A stretch of 64,000 bases of DNA, taken from the NCBI RefSeq assembly GCF_022095675.1, contig NZ_JAHYSG010000006.1, positions 138,144 through 202,143 on the forward strand, in the 5' to 3' direction. Shown here one piece after another: positions 17,437-26,349 of the stretch. Origin of the DNA: Dactylosporangium sp. AC04546 (GTDB taxonomy: Bacteria > Actinomycetota > Actinomycetes > Mycobacteriales > Micromonosporaceae). The translations under genes and the position numbers were made by a program. Every line of letters begins with the position of its first letter. Position 1 is the stretch's first letter. The notes below the pieces were generated by a model. That model saw nothing but the letters and a program-made list of their open reading frames with translations, did no database searches and was not told the origin of the DNA.

Positions 17437-17472
17437 CGAAAACCTTTCATGGCCGGCGCCATGAAACTTTCG
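17437..17472. promoter_or_regulatory. 36-bp imperfect palindrome containing two more CGAAA/TTTCG half sites
   Basis: The arms CGAAAACCTTTCATGGC (17437-17453) and GCCATGAAACTTTCG (17458-17472) are nearly exact inverted copies around CGGC. The inner TTTCATGGC/GCCATGAAA pairs perfectly. It could be an operator pair for the CBM2 protease, a terminator for the upstream sugar dehydrogenase gene (stop at 17498), or both. Confidence 0.55.
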
Positions 17473-17497
17473 CGGAGGCGACTCCCCGGAGATATGG

Positions 17498-20056
17498 TCA
17501 GCCGCTGGGCGCGGAGCTGGTCGGGGTGAACACCACCGCCGTGCCGGTGGCGAGCCGCGGCTGGTTGTACGAGAACTGGGTCGCCGCCGTGCCGGATGCG
17601 TTCTCCACGCCGACCGTGGCGTTGCTACCGCGTTCGACGTCGTTGTCGAGCGAGTCGTAGTACAGCGTGATCCGGCCGTCGGGGGCGAACACGACGGAGA
17701 ACGACAGCCGCCGGCTGTTGTTGCCGTACGTGCGAACGTTGCGCCACTCGACGACCACCCCGCCGGCGGCCTGGCCCATCCGCACGGACGCCTGCGCGTC
17801 GACCACCAGGTCCTGCCAGCACGGGTACACCGCGGCGTTGGGTTGCGCGGTTGTCGGCAGCGCACTGTGCTCGACGTACGCGGTGCCCGGGTTGACGAAG
17901 CTGAGCTTGCCGTTGGTGTCCACCCACGCGCTGGTGTACGTCTGCCCGTACAGCTGCACGGGCATCGGCAGCGCGATCCGGGTGACGACGTCGTCGCCGG
18001 TGAGCGGCAGGACCGTGCCGGCGCTGACGAACGGACGCGCCTGCGTCGCGGCGGTGTAGCCGCCGGTCGGCGTGGTGGTGGTCGGGTAGGACGCGGTGTA
18101 CGTGGCGGCCGTCGCCGGCGCGGTGATCGCCTGCGTCGCGCTCCCGCCCTGCGACCAGGAGCCGAAGGCGTACGTCGACTGCGTGGCCGGCGCGGAGACG
18201 GTGACCGTCGAGCCCTGGATCACCGTGCGGGTGAACGGGGTGGCGCCGTTCGACGGGCTCACGGTGAGCTGGAGGCCCGACGGATTCGTGGCGAACGACA
18301 GGTTCACCGTCTTCGGGTCGAGGCGCAGCGTGGTGGTACCGCTGAGGCCTCCGCTGTCGGTGGCGGTGAGCCGGAGCTCCAGGTACGACGGGTATTCATG
18401 GTCGGCGCCGATGAACGAGCCCGACGCCGCACCGGCCCAGCTCTGCAGCGCGTGCGTGTGGCAGTTGTCGGCGGCGGAGCAGTGCTGCAGCAGCAGTTCC
18501 CAGCGCAGGCTGCTCGCCGGCAGGTTCCCGTCCTGCGGATCGGTGGCGTGACCGGTGAAGGTCAGGGTCTGCCCGGTGGCCCACTGCGTGCCGGCGACGG
18601 GCGTGTCGATGACCGGGGTCGGCGCGGTGGTGCCGGCCCGGATCTGGACCGTCGCGGTGTCTGAGAGCCCACCCGCGTCGGTGACCCGCAGCCGCGCGGT
18701 GTACGTCCCGGCCGCGCTGTAGGTGTAGCTCGCCGTCGCGCCGGTCGCGTCGAAGGTACCGTCACCGGTGAAGTCCCATTGGTAGGTGAGGATGTCCCCC
18801 GCGTCCGGGTCTCTCGTGCCGGCCGCACTGAAGCTGACGGCCAGCGGCGGCGGACCGGTGGTCGGGGTCGCCGCGGCGGCGGCCACCGGCGGCTGGTTGC
18901 CGCTGCTGTACCGGATCCGGCGGACGGTGCCGCCGAGCAGGTCGACGTAGTACAGGTCGCCGCCGGGACCGACGGCGAGGTCCACCGGGGTCGCGGCGCC
19001 GGGCGCGAACGCCACCATTCCTGCGCCGGGCAGGCTGGCGTAGATGCATTGCCGGGCGTAGTCGGCGAAGAACATGGCGCCCGCGTACTGTGCGGGGAAG
19101 CTGCCGCCGCTCGCCGGGTAGAACGCCAGACCCGTCGGCGCGGAGCCGCCGGACGGGCACGGGTCGGCGCTGCCGGCGACCTTGTCGGTGTGCGCATACT
19201 CCAGCTGCGGGGGCGTGGCGGTGCCGGCGCTGTACAGGCTCTCGCACAGGCTCAGGTCGGCGTTGTTGAATCCGGGCTGCTGGCGGCTGCCCTCGTAGCA
19301 CGGCCAACCGAAGTTGGCCGGTACCGGCGCGACCGGGTTGGGCAGCCGGTTGATCTCCTCCCAGTTGCGCCAGCCGCTGTCAGCGATCCAGGCCTCGGTC
19401 GTGCCTGGGCGGAACGTCCAGCGGAACGGGTTGCGCAGCCCCATCGCCACGATGCGGCGCGCGTTCGCGTCGGAACCCGTCGAATAGAGCGGGTTGCCGG
19501 GCCTCGCGGCACCGGTGATCGGGTCGACCCGGACCAGGGTGCCGCTGAGGCCGGTCGGGTCGGTCGGCGTGCGCAGGTCCTGGGCGCGCAGGGCGCCGCC
19601 CTCGGCGCTCGGCGGGCTCATCGCGCCACCGGTGCCGCCGGGCGGGTCGCCGCACGGGTTGACGGGGCTGCCCGTCTGTCCCCAGTCGGTGTACGACGCG
19701 GTCGCTCCTTCGCCACCGGTGACGTAGAGCGCGCCGTCCGGCCCGATCTGGACGTCTCCCATGTGGTGCGACTCGAACTGCACGCACCAGTCGTTCAGCA
19801 GCACGTGCTCCACGCCGCCGCTGAGCCGGGAGACCCGCCCGCTGGCGACGCATCCCTGGCTGGGCGTCGGACAGCGGTCGTTGTACACGGGCGCGACCCC
19901 GCCGACCGGCGCGTCGTACGAGTAACTCACGTACACGTTCGGGTTCGCCGGGAAGTCCGGCGGCACCGCGAGGCCGAGCAGGCCCAGATCCTCGTAGTTG
20001 TAGACGTTGGTCGACAGGTCCGCGAAGACGTCCGGGCCGGAGTCGGAGACGCGCAT
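17498..20056 (-). CDS. PQQ-type sugar dehydrogenase (GDH/sorbosone fold) with PKD domain, 5'-truncated
   Basis: The 852-residue open frame matches a large actinobacterial secreted family. A six-bladed glucose/sorbosone dehydrogenase propeller (about residues 1-385: FADLSTNVYNYEDLGLLGLA, GPDGALYVTGGEG, GLRNPFRWTFRPGTTEAWIADSG) is followed by a PKD domain (about 390-475, GDILTYQWDFTGDGTFD) and beta-rich C-terminal domains. The conserved part begins abruptly at PDVFADL: the signal peptide and first blade strand (normally about 60-80 residues) are missing, and an in-frame TGA lies two codons before the ATG. Neither other frame upstream restores it. It is either a recently truncated gene or one recruited to another promoter; secretion is unlikely as it stands. 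Confidence 0.8.
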   Translation of the reverse strand: MRVSDSGPDVFADLSTNVYNYEDLGLLGLAVPPDFPANPNVYVSYSYDAPVGGVAPVYNDRCPTPSQGCVASGRVSRLSGGVEHVLLNDWCVQFESHHMGDVQIGPDGALYVTGGEGATASYTDWGQTGSPVNPCGDPPGGTGGAMSPPSAEGGALRAQDLRTPTDPTGLSGTLVRVDPITGAARPGNPLYSTGSDANARRIVAMGLRNPFRWTFRPGTTEAWIADSGWRNWEEINRLPNPVAPVPANFGWPCYEGSRQQPGFNNADLSLCESLYSAGTATPPQLEYAHTDKVAGSADPCPSGGSAPTGLAFYPASGGSFPAQYAGAMFFADYARQCIYASLPGAGMVAFAPGAATPVDLAVGPGGDLYYVDLLGGTVRRIRYSSGNQPPVAAAAATPTTGPPPLAVSFSAAGTRDPDAGDILTYQWDFTGDGTFDATGATASYTYSAAGTYTARLRVTDAGGLSDTATVQIRAGTTAPTPVIDTPVAGTQWATGQTLTFTGHATDPQDGNLPASSLRWELLLQHCSAADNCHTHALQSWAGAASGSFIGADHEYPSYLELRLTATDSGGLSGTTTLRLDPKTVNLSFATNPSGLQLTVSPSNGATPFTRTVIQGSTVTVSAPATQSTYAFGSWSQGGSATQAITAPATAATYTASYPTTTTPTGGYTAATQARPFVSAGTVLPLTGDDVVTRIALPMPVQLYGQTYTSAWVDTNGKLSFVNPGTAYVEHSALPTTAQPNAAVYPCWQDLVVDAQASVRMGQAAGGVVVEWRNVRTYGNNSRRLSFSVVFAPDGRITLYYDSLDNDVERGSNATVGVENASGTAATQFSYNQPRLATGTAVVFTPTSSAPSG

Positions 20057-20219
20057 GCATCACTCGTCGGATCGTCCCAGTCGCGACCGCGGGGGGAACC
20101 ACACCGAGTATGGGATCCCCCTGGCCGCGACCGGATCACCCTGCGGGCCCATGACGAGGTTGGTCAGATCCCGGCGGTAGCTGGACCCGCCTCGTGCAAG
20201 GAGCACACGCTGCCCGCGA

Positions 20220-20822
20220 TCAGATGAGACCGTCCCAGAGGTCGGGGCGCAGGGTCAGTTCGACGAGGCGCCGTTCGAGGTCGCGGTAGCGGTCCTCGAG
20301 TCCCGCGACGCCCCACAAGGGTGCGGTGCTGACGCCGTCGGCCGAGGTGATCACGAGCATGAGCAGGTGCTCGGGCAGACCGTCCGCGTCGAGTTGCGCG
20401 TACAGGTCCGCCGAGTCGGCGCGGGCCAGCTCGGCGACGGCGGGGATGGTCATGAGCTGCCCGATCAGCATGATCGCGTCACGCACCGACACCTCATCGG
20501 CCGGGTTTGAGAGCAGGGCGCGGATGTAGGCGCGGGTCATTCGCCCAGGCTGATCGTCGTCGGCGTCGAGGTGGGCTCGGACGCTGTCGCGGAAGGCGCG
20601 CAGATGGTCCTCGGCGAGTGCGAGGACCAGTTCGTCCTTGCTCGCGAAGTGATAGAGCAGCCCGCCCTTGGACACGCCCGCGTGCTGGGCGATGTCGTCC
20701 AGGGATGCGTGGATGCCTTTCGCGCGAACCACGGCGGCGGCCGCGTCCAGCAGCGCACGCCGCGTATCCTGCGCTGAGCGACCTACGGTACGTCCCACCC
20801 GTTCAGCTTCCCACGACCTCAT
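20220..20822 (-). CDS. TetR-family transcriptional regulator
   Basis: This is a 200-residue protein if it starts at the ATG that overlaps the end of the MFS gene, or 192 if it starts at GTG 20798. The N-terminal helix-turn-helix reads RRALLDAAAAVVRAKGIHAS then LDDIAQHAGVSKGGLLYHF, the classic TetR recognition segment. The C-terminal ligand domain is helical and variable. It is the second gene of a two-gene operon with the MFS transporter and probably represses it through the 32-bp palindrome at 22366-22397, being relieved when an exported compound binds. Confidence 0.9.
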   Translation of the reverse strand: MRSWEAERVGRTVGRSAQDTRRALLDAAAAVVRAKGIHASLDDIAQHAGVSKGGLLYHFASKDELVLALAEDHLRAFRDSVRAHLDADDDQPGRMTRAYIRALLSNPADEVSVRDAIMLIGQLMTIPAVAELARADSADLYAQLDADGLPEHLLMLVITSADGVSTAPLWGVAGLEDRYRDLERRLVELTLRPDLWDGLI

Positions 20823-22362
20823 CCGCGTCCCCACGTTGCTCGGGCCGTTGGCCAGCCGCGCCGCGCGGGGAAGGGATGAGGACCCAGGCGAGCAACGCGG
20901 CGGCGAGGGTGAGCGCTGCGGCGATGTACGCCGTGGTCTGGATTGCGCCGATGAACGCCTCCTGCGCGGCCTGTGCGGCCGACGAGCCCGCATCCAGGAC
21001 GGTCATCGCCGAAGCGAAGGAGTCGACGACCTGCGCGCGAACCTGCTCGGGCAGCGCTGCGGGGACCGTGACCGTGGCACGGTACGTCGCCGACAGGAGC
21101 GAGCCGAGGACGGCGATGCCGAGCACGACGCCGAGCTCGTTCGCGGTCTCGGTGATCGCTGACACGGACCCGGCCTTGCGTGGCGGGGCGGCAGAGAGAA
21201 TCGCGTCCCCGGCCAAGGTCATGGACAGGCCCGTGCCCAGGCCTACCGCCACCAGCCCTGCGGCCAGCCACCCGTACACCCCGGACTCCGCGGTCGCAGC
21301 GATCAGGCCCAGGCCGGCGGCCCCCAGCGCGAGACCGAGCGAGATCGCCCGGCCTCGCCCCAGGCCGCGGACAGCGACGCCGATCAGCGCGACCACCACG
21401 ATGGAAGCCAATGTGCCCGGTAGCTCGGCCAGTCCTGCCTCCAGCGGTGAGTAGCCCAGCGCAAACTGCAGGTACTGGGAGAAGAAGAACACGAGGCCCG
21501 CGTAGGCGAAGATCGTCAGCACGTTCGCGGTGACCGCGCCGGTGAACGCCGCCGAACGGAACAGTTCGACGTCCAGCATCGGGTTGTCGATGCGCCGCTG
21601 GCGCCGCACGAACAGCAACCCGCTGCCGACTCCCACGACCAGGCTCCCGATGATGACCGCGTCGAAGCCGGACCCGATGACGTGCGTGATCGCGAACACG
21701 ATCGGCGTGATCGTCAGCATCGACAGCAGCGCCGACGGTACGTCGAAGCGTCCCGGGTGCAGGTCCTTGGACTCCGGCAGCAACAGCGCCCCGGCCGCGA
21801 GCACGATGACCATGATCGGCACGTTGATGAGGAACACCGCTCCCCACCAGAAGTGCTCGAGCAGGAACCCGCCGACGAGCGGGCCCAGAGCCCCGCCCGC
21901 GCCGAACGCCATCGACCAGATCGCGATCGCGCGGGTGCGCTCTGCGTCGTCGGTGAAGATGTTGCGGATCAGTGACAGCGTCGAGGGCATCAGCGTCGCC
22001 CCGGCAACTCCCAGCAGCAGCCGCGCCAGGATCAGCACCTCGGCCGTGGGTGCGAACGCGGCCAGCACCGATGCGAGCCCGAAAGCGGTAGCCCCCGTCA
22101 GCAGTACCCGCTTGCGGCCGAACCGGTCGGCGAGGTTGCCCATCAACACGAGCAGCCCCGCCAGGGACAGCGAGTAGATGTCCCCGATCCACAGGATCTG
22201 CTCGGCCGTCGGGGCAAGGCTCTGCGACAACGCCGGCACCGCCAGAGCCAGCACCGTGTTGTCGACCGACAACAGCAGCACCACCATGGCGAGCACGGCC
22301 AGCGCCGCCCACCGCCGCCGAGCGGACGAGGCACTCACGAGCAGGGAAGGAGTCTCAAGCAC
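20803..22362 (-). CDS. MFS drug transporter, DHA2 (14-TM, EmrB/QacA) family
   Basis: This encodes 519 residues from a GTG start directly behind an operator-bearing promoter. About 14 hydrophobic segments are evident. DHA2 motifs are clear: LSVDNTVLALAVPAL in TM1, NLADRFGRKRVLL between TM2 and TM3 (motif A), ARLLLGVAGATLMPSTLSLI (motif B/C region) and GAGGALGPLVGGFL in TM5 (motif C). It is a proton-driven exporter of hydrophobic or cationic compounds in the cytoplasmic membrane. The downstream TetR gene overlaps its stop codon. Confidence 0.93.
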   Translation of the reverse strand: MLETPSLLVSASSARRRWAALAVLAMVVLLLSVDNTVLALAVPALSQSLAPTAEQILWIGDIYSLSLAGLLVLMGNLADRFGRKRVLLTGATAFGLASVLAAFAPTAEVLILARLLLGVAGATLMPSTLSLIRNIFTDDAERTRAIAIWSMAFGAGGALGPLVGGFLLEHFWWGAVFLINVPIMVIVLAAGALLLPESKDLHPGRFDVPSALLSMLTITPIVFAITHVIGSGFDAVIIGSLVVGVGSGLLFVRRQRRIDNPMLDVELFRSAAFTGAVTANVLTIFAYAGLVFFFSQYLQFALGYSPLEAGLAELPGTLASIVVVALIGVAVRGLGRGRAISLGLALGAAGLGLIAATAESGVYGWLAAGLVAVGLGTGLSMTLAGDAILSAAPPRKAGSVSAITETANELGVVLGIAVLGSLLSATYRATVTVPAALPEQVRAQVVDSFASAMTVLDAGSSAAQAAQEAFIGAIQTTAYIAAALTLAAALLAWVLIPSPRGAAGQRPEQRGDADEVVGS

Positions 22363-22365
22363 AAC

Positions 22366-22397
22366 GAATACTGTACCGTCCAGACGGTACAGTATTC
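22366..22397. promoter_or_regulatory. Perfect TetR operator palindrome
   Basis: GAATACTGTACCGTC (22366-22380) and GACGGTACAGTATTC (22383-22397) are exact inverted copies separated by two bases. The site ends four bases before the MFS GTG start and contains the likely -10 (CAGTAT or TACAGT on the minus strand). Position and symmetry strongly indicate the binding site of the operon's TetR. Confidence 0.88.
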
Positions 22398-22482
22398 ACC
22401 GTATGCCCTGGCTCGACACCTGTCAGACGGCCAGCTCGACGAAGCGGGAACCACGTCAGGCGTCGGATGTCTTGGTCTTGAC

Positions 22483-23238
22483 CTACCGCAGACCGCGCCT
22501 GCGCAGAAGGACGCTGCCCAGACCGGCGGCCGTCGCCTTCACGGCGACTGCGTGGGCGTCGGGATGAAAGCGTCCGACCGGCCCGGTCACACTGATGGCC
22601 GCTATCGCCGTTCCATCGGCGTCGAGCACCGCGGACGAGACGCACTGCAACCCGAGGCGGGATTCCTCACGCTCGAACGCGACACCCGTATCCAGTGCCG
22701 TGTCCAACTGGCGACGCAGCAGCCCAGGGACGACGATCGTGTACGGCGTACGTCGCTCCAGCGGGCCGGCCAGGACCTGAGCGCGGAAAGCGGGTTCGCT
22801 GTGGGCAAGGAGGACTTTGCCGATTGCTGTGCAGTGCAACGGCATCCGCCCGCCGGTCCTGGACGGCGAAGCGGCCTGCCGATGACCACCGATCTTCGCG
22901 ACGTAGACGACCTCGGTGCCATCCCGGACGCCGAGATGGACGGTCTCATGGGTGCGCTCGTAGAGGTCCTGCAGGAACGGCGTCGCCACCTCCAGCAGGG
23001 TGCGCTCAACCGACGCCCGCAACCCGAGCTCGAACAGTCCGCCCGAAAGTCGATAGCCGCCCGCGGTCTTGTCAAGCAGCCGATGCTCGACGAGGTCACC
23101 GGCGACGCGGTGGACCGTGCCCTTCGGCAAACCCGTCCTGCGCACCAGCTCCGCCAGCGGAAGCTGTGTGTCGTGCGCTGTGAACGAGCGGAGGATCGCC
23201 ACCGCCTTGCCGAGCGCCGTATCCAGGTGTGCGGCCAT
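22483..23238 (-). CDS. IclR-family transcriptional regulator
   Basis: A 251-residue protein. Residues 8-65 are the winged helix (GKAVAILRSFTAHD, LAELVRRTGLPKGTVHRVAG, YRLSGGLFELG). The rest is the IclR effector domain with HETVHLGVRDGTEVVYVAKI, PLHCTAIGKVLLA and VSSAVLDADGTAIAAISVTG, the usual ligand-pocket segments. It is divergent from the hydratase/dehydrogenase/aldolase genes and very probably controls them. The ATG has no Shine-Dalgarno; TACGCT lies six bases upstream (minus strand, 23250-23245), overlapping the palindrome at 23248, so it should be leaderless and autoregulated. Confidence 0.93.
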   Translation of the reverse strand: MAAHLDTALGKAVAILRSFTAHDTQLPLAELVRRTGLPKGTVHRVAGDLVEHRLLDKTAGGYRLSGGLFELGLRASVERTLLEVATPFLQDLYERTHETVHLGVRDGTEVVYVAKIGGHRQAASPSRTGGRMPLHCTAIGKVLLAHSEPAFRAQVLAGPLERRTPYTIVVPGLLRRQLDTALDTGVAFEREESRLGLQCVSSAVLDADGTAIAAISVTGPVGRFHPDAHAVAVKATAAGLGSVLLRRRGLR

Positions 23239-23247
23239 CGCGCGAGC

Positions 23248-23264
23248 GTACCGCTCAGCGGAAC
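23248..23264. promoter_or_regulatory. IclR operator-like palindrome
   Basis: GTACCGCTCAGCGGAAC has GTnCCGCT and AGCGGnAC arms around a central C. It lies between the IclR gene and the divergent catabolic genes and overlaps the presumed -10 of the IclR promoter. Palindromes of the form GTTCCGC...GCGGAAC are common sites of actinobacterial IclR proteins. Confidence 0.7.
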
Positions 23265-23307
23265 GATCCGGTTGCCACCGTTGTCGAAGATCTCGACCCT
23301 GGTGCGC

Positions 23308-24117
23308 GTGAATGAGTCTCTTTCGGGTCGCGTCGACTCAGCCGCCGTAACCGCCGCTGCTGAGCGCCTCCGGGCCGCTGCTGCGGACGGCCGGCCCACC
23401 CGGCCCGTGCGGGACCTCATCGGCCGTGACGATGTCGCTGCCGCTTACGCCGTGCAGCGGAGGCTGGCCGCAGAACGTGTTGCCGCTGGCGCGACCGTCG
23501 TCGGCCGCAAGATCGGGCTGACCTCCGAAGCGGTCCAGCGGCAACTCGGGGTGGACCGCCCAGACTTCGGTCTGCTCTTCAGCGACATGGCGTACGACGG
23601 CGGCGACACGGTGCCGTACCACGCCGTACTGCAACCGCGCGTCGAAGCCGAAATCGCGTTCGTGCTCAAGGGAGACCTGGCCGACGGCCCACTCGACGCC
23701 GCTCAGGTGCGAAGCGCCATCGACTACGCGACACCCGCGCTCGAGATCTGCGGCAGCCGGATTCAGGACTGGGACATCACCTTCGGTGACACTGTCGCCG
23801 ACAATGCTTCGGCTGGAGCGTACGTGCTGGGCCCGGTGCGCAAGAAGCTCGACCAGATGGAGCCCCGGACCGTCGAGATGCAGCTGAGCATCAACGGAAC
23901 CCTCGTCTCCACCGGTAACGGCGCGGCCTGCCTGGGCGATCCGATCAACGCGGTCGTCTGGCTGGCGCGTCAGGCTCGCGACCTCAGCGAGCCGTTGCGG
24001 GCGGGACAGGTGGTCCTGTCCGGGGCGCTAGGGCCGATGCGGCCCGTCCGGCCCGGCGACTCCGTCACCGCCACAATCACAGGCCTCGGCAAGGTCGCGG
24101 TCACGTTCAGCTGGTAG
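23308..24117 (+). CDS. 2-keto-4-pentenoate hydratase (2-hydroxypenta-2,4-dienoate hydratase)
   Basis: A 269-residue member of the fumarylacetoacetase-fold hydratases (HsaE/MhpD/DmpE/BphH). It adds water to 2-hydroxypenta-2,4-dienoate-type products of meta cleavage, giving 4-hydroxy-2-oxovalerate-type acids. Visible family segments are [35 protein letters not shown] with the metal-binding Glu pair, [12 protein letters not shown] and the end [19 protein letters not shown] at 23308 is the preferred start; GTG at 23302 is equally possible and neither has a clear ribosome binding site. It is the first gene of a three-gene operon. Confidence 0.9.
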   Translation: MNESLSGRVDSAAVTAAAERLRAAAADGRPTRPVRDLIGRDDVAAAYAVQRRLAAERVAAGATVVGRKIGLTSEAVQRQLGVDRPDFGLLFSDMAYDGGDTVPYHAVLQPRVEAEIAFVLKGDLADGPLDAAQVRSAIDYATPALEICGSRIQDWDITFGDTVADNASAGAYVLGPVRKKLDQMEPRTVEMQLSINGTLVSTGNGAACLGDPINAVVWLARQARDLSEPLRAGQVVLSGALGPMRPVRPGDSVTATITGLGKVAVTFSW

Positions 24118-24149
24118 GGCTGCGAGTACAGCAGCCAGTGAGGACAGTC

Positions 24150-25103
24150 ATGCGCAGGACGAAGGTCGCCATCATCGGCTCCGGCAACATCGGGACGGAC
24201 CTGATGATCAAAGTGATGCGAACGAGCCGGCACCTGGAGATGGGCGCCATGGTCGGCATCGATCCCGACTCCGATGGGCTCGCGAGAGCGAAGCGGTTCG
24301 GCTTCGCCACCACACACCAGGGCGTTGAGGGACTCATACGCCTTCCCGAGTTCGCCGATATCAAGATCGTCTTCGACGCGACCTCAGCCAAGGCGCACCA
24401 GCACAACGCCACAAAGCTGCAGGACTTCGGCAAACAGCTCATCGACCTTACGCCGGCCGCGATCGGACCCTACGTCGTTCCGGCGGTCAATCTCGCGGAG
24501 CACCTCGACGCACCGAACGTCAACATGGTGACCTGCGGCGGCCAGGCGACCATCCCGATCGTCGCGGCCATCAGCCGAGTCGTCCCGGTGCCGTACGCCG
24601 AGATCGTCGCCTCGATCGCGTCCAAGAGCGCCGGCCCGGGCACGCGAGCCAACGTTGACGAGTTCACCGAGACCACTGCGGCGGCGATCGTGAAGGTCGG
24701 CGGCGCCCGGCGGGGGAAAGCGATCATCATCCTCAACCCGGCCGAGCCGCCGCTGATCATGCGGGACACGATCTTCGCCCTGGTCGACGCCTCCGACGAG
24801 AGCGTCCACGACGAAATCCGGCGGTCGGTCGAAACGATGATCGCCGACGTGGCGGCCTACGTGCCTGGCTACCGGCTCAAGCAGCCCGTGCAGATCTCCG
24901 AGGTCCCGGACGACCAGCCGGTCGAGACGCTCCTCGAGCCAGGTGCGAAGCGACCGACGCACCAGGTGTCGGTGTTCCTTGAAGTCGAGGGCGCCGCGCA
25001 CTACCTACCGGCCTATTCCGGCAACCTCGACATCATGACGTCCGCCGGCCTGCAGGTGGCCGAGCAGATCGCCGCTCGCTACGGCCAGGAGACAGCCGCG
25101 TGA
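24150..25103 (+). CDS. Acetaldehyde dehydrogenase (acylating)
   Basis: A 317-residue enzyme of the MhpF/DmpF/BphJ/HsaG family that converts acetaldehyde or propionaldehyde with CoA and NAD to the acyl-CoA. The Rossmann site [20 protein letters not shown] is at the N-terminus and the catalytic Cys is in [12 protein letters not shown] (about residue 129). The ATG at 24150 has GAGGA just upstream and is preferred to the GTG at 24138. It overlaps the aldolase gene by four bases, and these partners form a complex that channels the aldehyde directly. Confidence 0.95.
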   Translation: MRRTKVAIIGSGNIGTDLMIKVMRTSRHLEMGAMVGIDPDSDGLARAKRFGFATTHQGVEGLIRLPEFADIKIVFDATSAKAHQHNATKLQDFGKQLIDLTPAAIGPYVVPAVNLAEHLDAPNVNMVTCGGQATIPIVAAISRVVPVPYAEIVASIASKSAGPGTRANVDEFTETTAAAIVKVGGARRGKAIIILNPAEPPLIMRDTIFALVDASDESVHDEIRRSVETMIADVAAYVPGYRLKQPVQISEVPDDQPVETLLEPGAKRPTHQVSVFLEVEGAAHYLPAYSGNLDIMTSAGLQVAEQIAARYGQETAA

Positions 25104-26110
25104 ACAACCTCGTCCTCGTCCAGGATGTCACCCTTCGAGACGGCATGCATGCCGTCCGCCACCGCATCAGCACCGACGACGTGCGACGCATCGTCACCGC
25201 GCTCGACGCCGCCGGCGTCGACGCGATCGAAGTCGCCCACGGAGATGGGCTGGCCGGCTCCTCGATCAACTACGGGCCCGGATCACACACCGACTGGGCG
25301 TGGATCGAGGCGGCCGCCGACGTGGTGCGCAATGCCCGCCTCACCACATTGCTGCTGCCCGGCGTCGGCACGATCCACGAGCTGAAGACCGCATGGGATC
25401 TCGGCGTCCGCTCGGTCCGGGTGGCCACCCACTGCACCGAGGCCGACATCTCTGCCCAGCACATCGCGGCGGCCCGCGAGATCGGGATGGACGTATCCGG
25501 CTTCCTCATGCTGTCGCACATGGCACCGCCGGAGGAGCTGGCCAAACAGGCGAAGCTGATGGAGTCATATGGCGCCGACTGCGTCTACATCACGGATTCC
25601 GGCGGCCGGCTCACCATGAACGACGTCGTGGCACGCGTGCGGGCCTACCGCGACGTGCTTGACCCAACCACCCAGATCGGCATCCACGCCCACGAGAACC
25701 TCTCACTCTCAGTAGCCAACTCGGTCGTCGCCGTCGAGAACGGGGTCTACCGGGTCGACGCGTCCCTCGCCGGGCACGGGGCGGGCGCAGGCAACTGCCC
25801 GATCGAGGCGTTCATCGCGGTCGCCAACCTGTCCGGGATCACGCACGGGTGCGACCTCTTCGCACTGCAAGACGCCGCCGACGACATCGTTCGGCCGCTG
25901 CAGGACCGCCCGGTACGCGTGGACCGCGAAACCCTGACGCTGGGCTATGCCGGCGTCTACTCCTCGTTCCTCCGCCATGCCGAAGCCGCGTCCCGGAAGT
26001 ATGGCGTCGACGTCCGGGACATCCTCATGGAGTGCGGCGCACGTCGCCTCGTCGGCGGGCAGGAAGACATGATCATCGACATCGCGCTCACGCTGGCTGC
26101 CGGCCGATAG
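25100..26110 (+). CDS. dmpG: 4-hydroxy-2-oxovalerate aldolase
   Basis: A 336-residue DRE-TIM-type aldolase (DmpG/BphI/MhpE/HsaF). The DRE-like metal motif is in [15 protein letters not shown], the [13 protein letters not shown] segment and the metal-binding His pair [14 protein letters not shown] follow, and the C-terminal DmpG communication domain ([20 protein letters not shown]) is present. It cleaves 4-hydroxy-2-oxo acids to pyruvate and an aldehyde that is handed to the dehydrogenase encoded just upstream (ATGA-type overlap). Together with the hydratase this is the whole lower meta-cleavage module, but no ring-cleaving dioxygenase is encoded nearby. Confidence 0.95.
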   Translation: MNNLVLVQDVTLRDGMHAVRHRISTDDVRRIVTALDAAGVDAIEVAHGDGLAGSSINYGPGSHTDWAWIEAAADVVRNARLTTLLLPGVGTIHELKTAWDLGVRSVRVATHCTEADISAQHIAAAREIGMDVSGFLMLSHMAPPEELAKQAKLMESYGADCVYITDSGGRLTMNDVVARVRAYRDVLDPTTQIGIHAHENLSLSVANSVVAVENGVYRVDASLAGHGAGAGNCPIEAFIAVANLSGITHGCDLFALQDAADDIVRPLQDRPVRVDRETLTLGYAGVYSSFLRHAEAASRKYGVDVRDILMECGARRLVGGQEDMIIDIALTLAAGR

Positions 26111-26125
26111 GGTAGGTCCGCCCCG

Positions 26126-26218
26126 GATCGCCGGCCGGTCGGCATCCTCCCCGGCCGGGACGCCGACACCCTGGCCGCCCGGCTCGACCGGCACGGTGAG
26201 TCAATGGCGTGGGACTGA
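26126..26218 (+). pseudogene. Relic of an ISL3-type transposase
   Basis: The frame reads RRPVGILPGRDADTLAARL followed by DRHG and stops at TGA 26216-26218. This resembles the stretch RRPVDLLPDRxADTLAAWLRxHPGV that precedes the catalytic core of ISL3-family transposases. Only about 30 codons remain and no terminal repeats are visible. It marks a past insertion or rearrangement directly behind the aldolase gene. Confidence 0.5.
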
Positions 26219-26229
26219 CACGCCCAAAC

Positions 26230-26349
26230 CTAACGGCTCCGGCTCCTGCGCTTGCGGCGGACGCGCAGCGCGGCGATCAAGTTGAGCGCGGCAGTGGCCA
26301 GGGTGAGCAGGCCGCTGATGGCGGCCGCGGTGGCGGTCCAAGTGGACAT
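26230..26349 (-). CDS. Very small membrane protein with basic tail
   Basis: A 39-residue protein: STWTATAAAISGLLTLATAA then LNLIAALRV, a single hydrophobic helix, followed by a tail of eight basic residues among the last ten. The ATG at 26349 has GGGAG nine bases upstream. It would sit in the cytoplasmic membrane with the basic tail inside. It is divergent from the STAND NTPase gene (start 26557), leaving a shared 207-base control region. The function is unknown; small proteins of this type could be membrane effectors or regulators. Confidence 0.5.
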   Translation of the reverse strand: MSTWTATAAAISGLLTLATAALNLIAALRVRRKRRSRSR

